Assembly: GCA_015661795.1 (NCBI GenBank)
Contig: DQVJ01000149.1
Location: 1-5,402 of the forward strand
Reading direction: 5' to 3'
Length of the DNA stretch: 5,402 bases
Source: Sulfurovum sp.
GTDB lineage: Bacteria; Campylobacterota; Campylobacteria; Campylobacterales; Sulfurovaceae
Shown: one piece after another, positions 1 through 5,402 of the stretch
Layout of the letters: each line of letters opens with the position of its first letter
How positions within the stretch are numbered: position 1 is the first letter of the stretch
Notes under the pieces: model-generated
The model's input: only the letters and a program-made list of their open reading frames with translations
Databases searched by the model: none
What the model was told of the DNA's origin: nothing
Made by a program: the position numbers and the translations under genes

Positions 1-572
1 TCATACTTCTTATGGTCTTTACCTTTTGCAATCACATAAATGTGTTGTTCGTGAAGAGAATATATCTTTTGGGAGTCTTTTTGTTTTTGGTCTGATACTT
101 TCAGGAACAAGTCGAATGTCTCTTGATGTTTTTCAAGTTGTTTGTCATCCAGTTTTCTTGAAATGTCTCTAATCAGGATACGTATAATTGTTTTAAGTCG
201 TTTCATTGCAGCTCTTGCTTTTTTGATCTTCTTTGGATGCCTGAAGAATCTAAGGGAGATACGGTGTCCCTTGATCTCCTTGACATAAGTACGTCTTAAC
301 TGTATCTCTTCATCTTTATCTATACGGTGCAAGTGATGTATCATCTTGATTGCCAATTTACCATCTGTTGGATAGGTAACATTCTTTTCCTGAACCGTAG
401 TATCAATAATGACTTGTTTCTCTTGTGCATCTTTACCGTGTAGACTTACACTCATTGCAAATATCTCTTCTACTCCTTCTTTACCGATACGTTTTCTAAA
501 GTAGACCAAGTCTGTTGGATCACAGGGCAGTGCCGGTTGGTATTCTGTCAACCCACAGAAGTATTGGTAGAA
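1..572 (-). pseudogene. IS5-family transposase, N-terminally truncated, runs off the left edge
   Basis: Reading the minus strand from about 572 to 1 gives roughly 190 codons with no stop. The product has the hallmarks of IS5-family DDE transposases: YQYFCG at 569-552, then PCDPTDLVYFRKRIGKEGVE (end of the N-terminal DUF772-type domain), then VIIDTTVQEKN followed by YPTD. The Asp of IIDTTVQ is the expected first catalytic Asp. After it comes a basic region with HPKKIKKARAAMKRLKT and RDISRKL. The frame leaves the window at KGKDHKKYE, where family members normally continue with FGNK, so the second Asp and the Glu lie outside. The usual N-terminal 60 or so residues, the start codon and the IS terminal inverted repeat are missing, because homology stops at the junction with the lipoprotein gene. 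The element is therefore a 5'-truncated remnant here, with no visible start, and is probably inactive. A join between two contig fragments at a repeated IS could give the same picture. Confidence 0.85.
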
Positions 573-1483
573 AGACGAACCGTTGCAATATTGGAATCTA
601 CAGCACCATCATTAACTTTAAATGTAAAACTATTTGGCATTCCATCTAGACAAGCACTATTCGCTTCAGAATCTTCAATAGTAAAGGTAGCCATGCCAGT
701 CCTTTCATCGGTTAATTCTACCGTACCATAAGTGGGAGTATCAACAATACTATATAGAAGGTCATCTTCGTCGGAATCACTGGCTACAAGTTGTATATCC
801 ATAGATTGTCCGATGTCACAACTACTTATCACAACATCTTTATCTTCCGCCACAGGTGCATGATTATTTATAGGTTCTATAACAAAAACATTCATGCTAT
901 CACTAGCTGAAGCACCCTCATTATCTATGACAGTATAAGTCAATACATGTGTTCCCAAACTTGTTGGTGTGTAATCAAATGTACGTGCTGTAGCTAAGAC
1001 TTCTGTAACTGAAGACCATTCTTTACTGACTATACTACCATCTTCATCCCAGTCCCTACCAACAATAGTAATGGTCTCAGAAAGCTCCATACTTTTATCA
1101 CTTCCTGCAGTTACATGAGGTGCTATATTATCTATATTTTCAGGGTCAACGATATTTATAGCAACATTTGCTTCATCTGTTTCATCATCTACTTCAAGTA
1201 TGTATGTAAAACTATCACTCCCTACATACCCATCTCTTGCCGTATATATTATGGTTTTATTTGCTGTAATTTCTGTATCTCCATGTGCCCCATTTGTCAC
1301 ACTTTTAATACTTTTCTCAAAACCTTTCTTTCCATAATCATTTGCCAAAACATCTATAGTCACACTTCCATTTGCGACAACCTGTCCACTATCATCCCTA
1401 GCAATTACAGGACTCATTGTCTGTTCACATCCAGAAAATAGCATCATAACCATCACTCCAATAAACAATATAACCTTTTTCAT
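548..1483 (-). CDS. Surface lipoprotein with Ig/cadherin-like and PKD-like repeats, 3' end truncated by IS sequence
   Basis: The 311-residue product starts MKKVILFIGV and has a lipoprotein signal peptide ending FSGC, with the lipidated Cys at residue 19. It should be exported and anchored in a membrane, probably the outer one. An upstream in-frame ATG at 1519 is less likely, because the ribosome binding site GGGAG lies inside that extension, 8 nt before the ATG at 1483. Three beta-sandwich repeats can be seen: residues about 26-113 (DVLANDYG, then GSDSFTYIL, typical of cadherin-like/Big_9 domains); about 119-202 (PKD-like, GRDWDEDGSI, then LTYTVIDNEGAS); and about 208-305 (APVAEDKDV, then FTFKVNDGAVDSNIATV), with a Cys pair at 222 and 278 that could form a disulfide. 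The Asp-rich loops suggest calcium binding, as in adhesins. The last residues (about NTSVG) and the stop come from transposase DNA, so the original protein was probably longer. Ligand and function are unknown. It is transcribed divergently from the two-component operon. Confidence 0.8.
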   Translation of the reverse strand: MKKVILFIGVMVMMLFSGCEQTMSPVIARDDSGQVVANGSVTIDVLANDYGKKGFEKSIKSVTNGAHGDTEITANKTIIYTARDGYVGSDSFTYILEVDDETDEANVAINIVDPENIDNIAPHVTAGSDKSMELSETITIVGRDWDEDGSIVSKEWSSVTEVLATARTFDYTPTSLGTHVLTYTVIDNEGASASDSMNVFVIEPINNHAPVAEDKDVVISSCDIGQSMDIQLVASDSDEDDLLYSIVDTPTYGTVELTDERTGMATFTIEDSEANSACLDGMPNSFTFKVNDGAVDSNIATVRLSTNTSVG

Positions 1484-1491
1484 AAATAATA

Positions 1492-1496
1492 CTCCC
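1492..1496 (-). promoter_or_regulatory. Ribosome binding site of the lipoprotein gene
   Basis: The minus strand reads GGGAG, then 8 nt, then the ATG at 1483. This decides the start: the upstream in-frame ATG at 1519 has no comparable site, and using it would put 12 residues in front of a well-formed lipoprotein signal peptide. Confidence 0.7.
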
Positions 1497-1530
1497 AATA
1501 ATAATTTTAGAGATACCATCTCTTATACTT

Positions 1531-1539
1531 ATTATAACA
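1531..1539 (-). promoter_or_regulatory. Extended -10 promoter for the lipoprotein gene
   Basis: The minus strand reads TGTTATAAT, a perfect TATAAT with the TG extension. Transcription would begin near 1524, giving a leader of about 40 nt before the ATG at 1483. No good -35 hexamer lies at 16-18 nt; the region there is a T-run. Vegetative promoters of Campylobacter and Helicobacter are known to rely on an extended -10 with T-rich upstream DNA, which fits. The lack of a -35 could also mean that an activator is needed. Confidence 0.6.
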
Positions 1540-1546
1540 GTAAGTT

Positions 1547-1568
1547 GTGACAAAAAAGTGCCAAAATG
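1547..1568. promoter_or_regulatory. Candidate operator: two adjacent 11-bp direct repeats
   Basis: On the plus strand GTGACAAAAAA is followed directly by GTGCCAAAATG. The two units match at 8 of 11 positions (GTG-CAAAA shared). On the minus strand the units read TTTTTTGTCAC and CATTTTGGCAC. Head-to-tail half-sites at 11-bp spacing are the usual binding layout for OmpR/PhoB-type regulators. The repeats lie about 23 to 44 bp upstream of the predicted lipoprotein start site, where an activator would replace a weak -35. They also lie 33 bp upstream of the kinase start codon. Binding by the regulator encoded at 3448-4158 is inference only. Confidence 0.3.
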
Positions 1569-1577
1569 AGGTTTTTA

Positions 1578-1583
1578 CATAAT
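1578..1583 (+). promoter_or_regulatory. Possible -10 element for the kinase/regulator operon
   Basis: CATAAT differs from TATAAT at one base and lies 17 nt before the kinase ATG, preceded by a T-run. Transcription would start near 1590, leaving a very short leader. No convincing -35 is visible. Other AT-rich hexamers, for example TATACT at 1524-1529, could serve instead, so this is a weak call. Confidence 0.25.
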
Positions 1584-1600
1584 TTTAGATAAGATTTTTT

Positions 1601-3451
1601 ATGATTTTGGATTATATAAAACGCTTTGCTCTTATTATTTTCATACTATGGTCTGTAACTTTACAGGCTTCACCTGTAGATATTTCCAAAAATGAACAAA
1701 TTTCTTTTTTAGAACAGAGCTCTGTCTATATAGATAAAAAAGATCTTAATATTCAAGAGGTCATCAAAGAAGACTCTTTTCAAACCTATCCATCTCCCTA
1801 TATCAATATAGGGACATCGAAAAAAACCGTCTGGATCAAACTGGAACTTCGTAATCCTACACAGCAAGCTGTAGAGAAACTACTCATTCTCACATCGTCA
1901 CTGCTTGAGCATATAGCACTCTATAAAGAAGGTGAATTTAACTCACCTGTTATTAAAGGTGTTTCAAACATCAACACGGTACACACAACACTGTTGCCGT
2001 ATTTCACTATACTCTTGGAAGCAAATACCTCTCAAACTTATTATTTAAAAGTAAACTCATTTTATGAGCCTGTTGATTTTGGATTAAAATTACAAGATAA
2101 AAATACATATCTTGCCCAGGACAGAGTAGAGCAATTTGTCAACATCATGCTCATCGGCATGGTCATTGCACTCATGTTGTACAGTTTTTTAGTCTCTTTT
2201 TACACCAAAGACAAAAGTTACAGTTTTTACAGTTTTTACCTTTTCTTTCTTGTCTACCAGCAATTGACCTATCTTGGACTGACACAAATCTACTTTCCTC
2301 CATATTTTGTACGCATTGACATAGCCATACCCATTGTAAAGATCAATCTTCTTATCATCACATCAGCACTTTTTGCGATGTACTTTTTAAAAATACAGCG
2401 AAGACCTCTCCTGCATATGGGCTATAAATTTTTTATTTATATTTCACTTCTAGAAATGATTGTACCCTCTCTTCCCGGTCTATATAATCTAGACATAGTC
2501 ATACTAACCGGTGCACTGTTTATAGTTTTTAATCTTTTTGCAGGTATTTTCACCTACCTCGTAGGCGATAAACAGGCACGACTTTTCATTGTTGGGTTTG
2601 GTATTGTTTTTGCCTCTTATGTACTTATGATCCTGGATGCACTTGGTATCACTTCCATTATGCAGGATTTTCGTAATCTTCTTATGTTCAGTACAGCATT
2701 TGAAGCACTTATTCTCACCTTGGCATTTGCAGACCGATTCATTATCCTGAAAGAAGAAAAAGAAAAGCTAGATGAACACCTCTTGACAGAAACAAAGAAC
2801 AGAGCTACCATCATAAAAACCGAAGTCATTGAAAAGACAAAAGAACTCAACCATGCCTTGGATGGCAAAGAACTCCTTATAAAAGATGTGCATCACCGCG
2901 TGAAGAACAATTTACAGATCATACTTTCCATGATACGTTTACAAAATGACGATATAGAAGATGAAGATATTTCAAAAAAATTCATTGACCTTGAGAACCG
3001 GATCAACGCCATCTCCAAAACATACGATATGCTTCTTCTCAAAGATGATCTGAAAGAGATAGACATGCAGGAGTACATTGATTCACTGCTTGAAGATCTA
3101 CACAATACATTGCAGACACAAACACAGGAAATATGCATAAGGACGGACATTGACGTTATGATTCCTTTACACGAATCTGTTTACATTGGACTTATTGTCA
3201 ATGAGCTGGTCACCAACGCCTATAAATACGCTTTTGACAATGATATAGGATCTATTTACATCTCTCTGCATCAGGATAAAGAGGTTTATATTTTAACCGT
3301 TGAAGATAACGGAAAAGGATTTATCATAGACAAAAACAGAAAAACACTTGGCTTAAAGCTGATCCATACACTGGTCTATGACCAACTAAACGGAGAGATG
3401 GAAGTCCATACGAACAGCCAAACAAAATACACCATAAGGTTCAGCATATGA
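1601..3451 (+). CDS. Membrane sensor histidine kinase, 7TMR-DISM sensor with HisKA_2 core
   Basis: This 616-residue inner-membrane kinase has a signal peptide (residues 1 to about 23, ending SVTLQA). A periplasmic 7TMR-DISMED2 domain follows (about 25-165; INIGTSKKTVWIKLELRNP is characteristic), a fold thought to bind small ligands, perhaps carbohydrate. Then come seven hydrophobic segments (about 179-382, 7TMR-DISM_7TM) and a Lys/Glu-rich coiled coil (about 383-425). The HisKA_2 dimerisation domain has DVHHRVKNNLQ; His432 aligns with the phosphoacceptor of the HRxxN motif. The ATPase domain shows the N box (N534 E535, N539), DNGKGF (569-574) and TLGLKL (G584). All catalytic motifs are present, so it should be active. 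The start is the ATG before the signal peptide; its ribosome binding site is weak (GATAAGA). The stop overlaps the next gene by 4 nt (ATGA), implying translational coupling to its partner regulator. The ligand cannot be read from the sequence. Confidence 0.9.
   Translation: MILDYIKRFALIIFILWSVTLQASPVDISKNEQISFLEQSSVYIDKKDLNIQEVIKEDSFQTYPSPYINIGTSKKTVWIKLELRNPTQQAVEKLLILTSSLLEHIALYKEGEFNSPVIKGVSNINTVHTTLLPYFTILLEANTSQTYYLKVNSFYEPVDFGLKLQDKNTYLAQDRVEQFVNIMLIGMVIALMLYSFLVSFYTKDKSYSFYSFYLFFLVYQQLTYLGLTQIYFPPYFVRIDIAIPIVKINLLIITSALFAMYFLKIQRRPLLHMGYKFFIYISLLEMIVPSLPGLYNLDIVILTGALFIVFNLFAGIFTYLVGDKQARLFIVGFGIVFASYVLMILDALGITSIMQDFRNLLMFSTAFEALILTLAFADRFIILKEEKEKLDEHLLTETKNRATIIKTEVIEKTKELNHALDGKELLIKDVHHRVKNNLQIILSMIRLQNDDIEDEDISKKFIDLENRINAISKTYDMLLLKDDLKEIDMQEYIDSLLEDLHNTLQTQTQEICIRTDIDVMIPLHESVYIGLIVNELVTNAYKYAFDNDIGSIYISLHQDKEVYILTVEDNGKGFIIDKNRKTLGLKLIHTLVYDQLNGEMEVHTNSQTKYTIRFSI
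3436..3439 (+). promoter_or_regulatory. Ribosome binding site of the response regulator, inside the kinase 3' end
   Basis: AAGG lies 8 nt before the ATG at 3448, within the last codons of the kinase gene. Together with the ATGA stop/start overlap it supports translation from a shared mRNA. Confidence 0.5.
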
Positions 3452-4158
3452 AAGAGATCAATGTTCTCATCGTAGAAGATGAAAGTATCGTAGCGATGGA
3501 ACTGGAAAGCTACATCACTAAATTAGGGTATACGGTAGTCGATAGCTGTGCAAATTCTGAGGATGCCTTTAGCGTAGTTGATGAACACTCTGTACATATC
3601 ATCATGATGGATATCCATATTAAAGGAGAGCTGAATGGCGTGGAAACCGCTGCCGCCATTAAGAAAAAGTATCCCCATATAGAGATCATTTTTTTAACTG
3701 CACACCTCGATGACTACAATGTTGACCGAGCCATAGAATTAAACCCTGCTGCCTATCTTTCCAAACCATTCAATAGAGAAGAGTTACGTGTTTCCCTCAA
3801 AATAGCCCTGCATAAGATCAAAAATGATACTTCTATGCATTCTATACATCAACATCACATTGTACTTGACCATGAATTTTCTTATGATCCGGACAATCAC
3901 ACACTGTATTGTTGTAATGAGCTAATCTCTTTAACTAAAAAAGAGAATGAACTTTTAGAACTTTTTCTAAATAACAAGAATAATATTGTAGACTTTTACA
4001 CCATAGAAAATACTATATGGCCGGACAAAGAGACAAATACCAATACCATACGTACATTGGTAAAAAGATTAAGACAGAAACTAAAACATAAATTTATAGA
4101 ATCCGTACCATCACGCGGGTACACATTTATGATCGATAACAAAGGCTCAAATACATGA
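3448..4158 (+). CDS. Response regulator, receiver domain plus OmpR/PhoB winged helix
   Basis: This 236-residue cytoplasmic DNA-binding regulator is the likely partner of the kinase encoded just upstream. The receiver domain (about 1-124) has the acidic pocket E10-D11, phosphoacceptor Asp55 (MMDIHIKGELNGVETA), Thr84 and Lys106 in the SKPF motif, so all switch residues are intact. A linker rich in His and Ser (about 125-137) leads to a Trans_reg_C winged helix (about 138-230), with LTKKENELLELFL (162-174), the putative recognition helix NTIRTLVKRLRQKL (199-212) and the wing SVPSRGYTF (219-227). Length is normal for the OmpR/PhoB family. The receiver resembles those paired with HisKA_2 kinases, which often carry other output domains or none. 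It is probably a transcription factor. Candidate targets, by position only, are the divergent lipoprotein gene, its own operon and the neighbouring sox genes. Confidence 0.9.
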   Translation: MKEINVLIVEDESIVAMELESYITKLGYTVVDSCANSEDAFSVVDEHSVHIIMMDIHIKGELNGVETAAAIKKKYPHIEIIFLTAHLDDYNVDRAIELNPAAYLSKPFNREELRVSLKIALHKIKNDTSMHSIHQHHIVLDHEFSYDPDNHTLYCCNELISLTKKENELLELFLNNKNNIVDFYTIENTIWPDKETNTNTIRTLVKRLRQKLKHKFIESVPSRGYTFMIDNKGSNT

Positions 4159-4208
4159 ATAAAACTGAAATTATGACGTAATGAAAAATCTGTGAGGCTA
4201 AATCATAG

Positions 4209-4232
4209 TTTTTTGTTATAACTAACAAAAAG
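4209..4232. repeat. AT-rich inverted repeat between convergent genes
   Basis: TTTTTGTTA at 4210-4218 pairs with TAACAAAAA at 4223-4231, a perfect 9-bp stem with a TAAC loop; a T-G pair at 4209/4232 can extend it. It sits about 50 nt past the regulator stop and about 90 nt past the soxD stop. Only one G-C pair lies in the stem and no T-run follows it on either strand, so it is a poor intrinsic terminator. It may be a weak bidirectional stop, a protein site, or chance in AT-rich DNA. Nothing else stands out in the 161-bp gap 4159-4319. Confidence 0.35.
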
Positions 4233-4319
4233 GGATATCCAACATTCAGTGACCTCACTCTTTCACACTCTAGTAATTTTAGAGGGCACTTCTTCTTCAA
4301 TGTATTTTTTCATTCTTCA

Positions 4320-5030
4320 TCATTCAAAAGGTATGTTTAGCTGTACAAGACAATCACTTTTTAAATGGTCAACATGGTCTATGCGTACATCTTTGTTATA
4401 CGCTTTTTCATTGGGTAAAGGGCAGTCTTTCATACAAGGAACACTTTTTGTGTCTACTTTATTGTCACAAATGAAACCATCAACATTTGGCATCTTAATT
4501 TTAGGTAAATTCTCTTTGTTGAGTACCATTTCTTTGGAGATAATCCCATTTTCAGCCAACAAATACGCTGTTAAAGCATAAAGTTCATCTGCAGTTAAAG
4601 ACTTAGGGGACTGATACGGCATTGTTCTACGTATGTAACCAAAAAGAGAAGGTGCATACTGCCAATAGGTACCTATGTTTTTCTTCGGGGTTGCAGAGGT
4701 TAAACTGTCACCTTCACTTTTTACCAGCGTTGCAATAGCTCCTCTGTATGGGTCTAGTTTAACGCCACCTTTACCATTGGCTCCATGACAAGCGATGCAT
4801 TGCATGTCATAAAGCCCTTTTCCTGTTTGGTAGTCCCCTTTTCCCTCAAGTAAGTTTTTACCATCAGGAAAAATGGAAATATCCCAAGAAGACAATTGCT
4901 TTTTCGTCACTTTTTCACCAAGATTATATTGCCCTATTTGCTCTGATGCTTGTTCTGCTGATTGTAGGGAAAGTGTCAGAAAACATAAAGATGCTAAAGT
5001 CGTTTTCACCAGTCTATTAGACACGTACAT
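4320..5030 (-). CDS. soxD: Monohaem cytochrome c subunit of sulfane dehydrogenase (SoxD type)
   Basis: This 236-residue periplasmic cytochrome c would take electrons from the SoxC molybdenum subunit during oxidation of sulfane sulfur bound to SoxYZ. A signal peptide covers residues 1 to about 25 (cleavage near SLQSA). One haem site, CIACHG (Cys78, Cys81, His82), is followed by the probable axial Met137 in RRTMPYQSP. The region WDISIFPDGKNLLEGKGDYQTGKGLY before the haem is split here only by function: it resembles SoxD/SorB-type cytochromes, with the G-x-x-L-Y run just ahead of the CxxCH. The C-terminus (about 180-236) adds Cys188, Cys199, Cys203 and Cys227, which could form two disulfides. 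Classical SoxD of Paracoccus is a longer dihaem protein; this one has a single haem. The assignment rests largely on the adjacent soxC. SorB-like sulfite dehydrogenase cytochrome is the main alternative. The ATG at 5030 is supported by a strong ribosome binding site; the gene overlaps soxC by 14 nt. Confidence 0.78.
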   Translation of the reverse strand: MYVSNRLVKTTLASLCFLTLSLQSAEQASEQIGQYNLGEKVTKKQLSSWDISIFPDGKNLLEGKGDYQTGKGLYDMQCIACHGANGKGGVKLDPYRGAIATLVKSEGDSLTSATPKKNIGTYWQYAPSLFGYIRRTMPYQSPKSLTADELYALTAYLLAENGIISKEMVLNKENLPKIKMPNVDGFICDNKVDTKSVPCMKDCPLPNEKAYNKDVRIDHVDHLKSDCLVQLNIPFE

Positions 5031-5402
5031 TTTCTACCTCCCCTTTACTTGTTACTTTCCATGCTTGTATGGCATTGTTATGACTCTCTGAGTTAAATCC
5101 TCTCACATCAGTGATTTGTTTAAAGTAAGGCTGCACCAAATCAAATTCATCTACTGCTCTACTTAGAAGTACTGTCTCTTTCCCCTCCCAATGCCAAGGG
5201 AAGGTAAACTCTACAAAGGCTTTAGAAAGTGAGTCGGTACTTAGTGTTGATGTTTTCCAGTTACGTCCTCCATCTATGGAGACATCCACCTTTTTAATTT
5301 TGCCACGACCCGACCATGCCAGGCCACGTACTTCATAAAAGCCTTTTTCATGGAGTGTATCTCCGGTGGTAGGGAAAGTTATGACTGACTTTACATCCAT
5401 GA
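5017..5402 (-). CDS. soxC: Sulfane dehydrogenase molybdenum subunit SoxC, C-terminal part, runs off the right edge
   Basis: The frame is open from the right edge to a TAA at 5019-5017 and gives about 128 residues, so the gene start lies outside the window. The ATG at 5400 is just an internal Met. The visible part is the Mo-co oxidoreductase dimerisation domain, an Ig-like fold at the C-terminus of the sulfite oxidase family. SoxC-like stretches are GLAWSGRGKIKKVDVSIDGG, then NWKTSTLS, FPWHWEG, LLSRAVDEFDLVQPY and RGFNSESHNNAIQAWKV. The molybdopterin-binding domain with its active site lies upstream, so its catalytic residues cannot be judged here. SoxC works in the periplasm with the SoxD cytochrome encoded immediately downstream, oxidising sulfane sulfur on SoxYZ. 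SorA-type sulfite dehydrogenase is the nearest alternative, but the SHNNAIQ ending favours SoxC. Confidence 0.85.
   Translation of the reverse strand, partial: MDVKSVITFPTTGDTLHEKGFYEVRGLAWSGRGKIKKVDVSIDGGRNWKTSTLSTDSLSKAFVEFTFPWHWEGKETVLLSRAVDEFDLVQPYFKQITDVRGFNSESHNNAIQAWKVTSKGEVENVRV
5037..5041 (-). promoter_or_regulatory. Strong ribosome binding site of soxD, inside the soxC 3' end
   Basis: The minus strand reads GGGGAGGT (5043-5036) with the GGAGG core 6 nt before the ATG at 5030. This fixes the soxD start even though it overlaps the end of soxC, and suggests coupled translation of the two subunits. Confidence 0.75.

Noticed and set aside
537..731. 64-codon plus-strand open frame across the IS/lipoprotein junction
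   Set aside because: It is antisense to both fragments and its product matches nothing recognisable; it exists only because of the junction.
1115..1441. 108-codon plus-strand open frame within the lipoprotein gene
   Set aside because: It is antisense to a gene with a clear signal peptide and repeat domains. Its product is Cys/Ile/Tyr-rich and has no recognisable motif.
2617..3150. Two minus-strand open frames of 83 and 85 codons inside the kinase gene
   Set aside because: They are antisense to the kinase membrane, coiled-coil and HisKA_2 regions, are Ser/Arg-rich as expected of shadows, and have no family resemblance.
4155..4181. Eight-codon frame (MNKTEIMT) whose ATG overlaps the regulator stop codon
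   Set aside because: An ATGA overlap can signal coupling, but eight codons with no recognisable content are easily explained by chance in AT-rich DNA.
4268..4284. CTCTA/TAGAG inverted repeat as a soxD or regulator terminator
   Set aside because: The stem is only 5 bp with a 7-nt loop and no T-run follows on either strand.
4249..4581. 110-codon plus-strand open frame overlapping the soxD 3' end
   Set aside because: It is antisense to the conserved C-terminal half of SoxD, has no ribosome binding site of note, and its product looks like no known family.

Overview
The window looks like AT-rich chromosomal DNA from a sulfur-oxidising Campylobacterota (Epsilonproteobacteria) bacterium of the Sulfurovum/Sulfurimonas kind. 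This is inferred from the SoxC/SoxD pair, the 7TM-DISM/HisKA_2 kinase style, the base composition, and an extended -10 promoter without a good -35. No rRNA or other phylogenetic marker is present, so the assignment is tentative.

Layout from left to right. Positions 1 to about 572 (minus strand) hold the middle of an IS5-family transposase. It runs off the left edge and lacks its N-terminus. It abuts, out of frame, a truncated Ig/PKD-repeat lipoprotein gene (548-1483, minus), whose last few codons and stop are supplied by transposase DNA. A 117-bp divergent intergenic region (1484-1600) carries an extended -10 promoter for the lipoprotein and a tandem 11-bp direct repeat that could be a response-regulator site. 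To its right is a two-component operon on the plus strand: a membrane histidine kinase with a 7TMR-DISM sensor and a HisKA_2 core (1601-3451), overlapping by 4 nt with an OmpR/PhoB-type response regulator (3448-4158). A 161-bp convergent gap contains one AT-rich inverted repeat. The right end, on the minus strand, is a Sox sulfane dehydrogenase operon: a monohaem cytochrome c of SoxD type (4320-5030), preceded and overlapped by the C-terminal part of SoxC (5017-5402), which runs off the right edge.

How the parts may work together. SoxC (molybdenum subunit) and SoxD (cytochrome) would oxidise the sulfane sulfur carried on SoxYZ in the periplasm. The kinase and regulator are almost certainly a cognate pair because their genes overlap. 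Their target is not known from sequence. The divergent lipoprotein gene is the most direct candidate because of the repeat upstream of its -10, and the neighbouring sox genes are a second, weaker candidate. No wholly new system is evident. The points most worth checking are the IS/lipoprotein junction, the candidate operator, and the short, cysteine-bearing SoxD.
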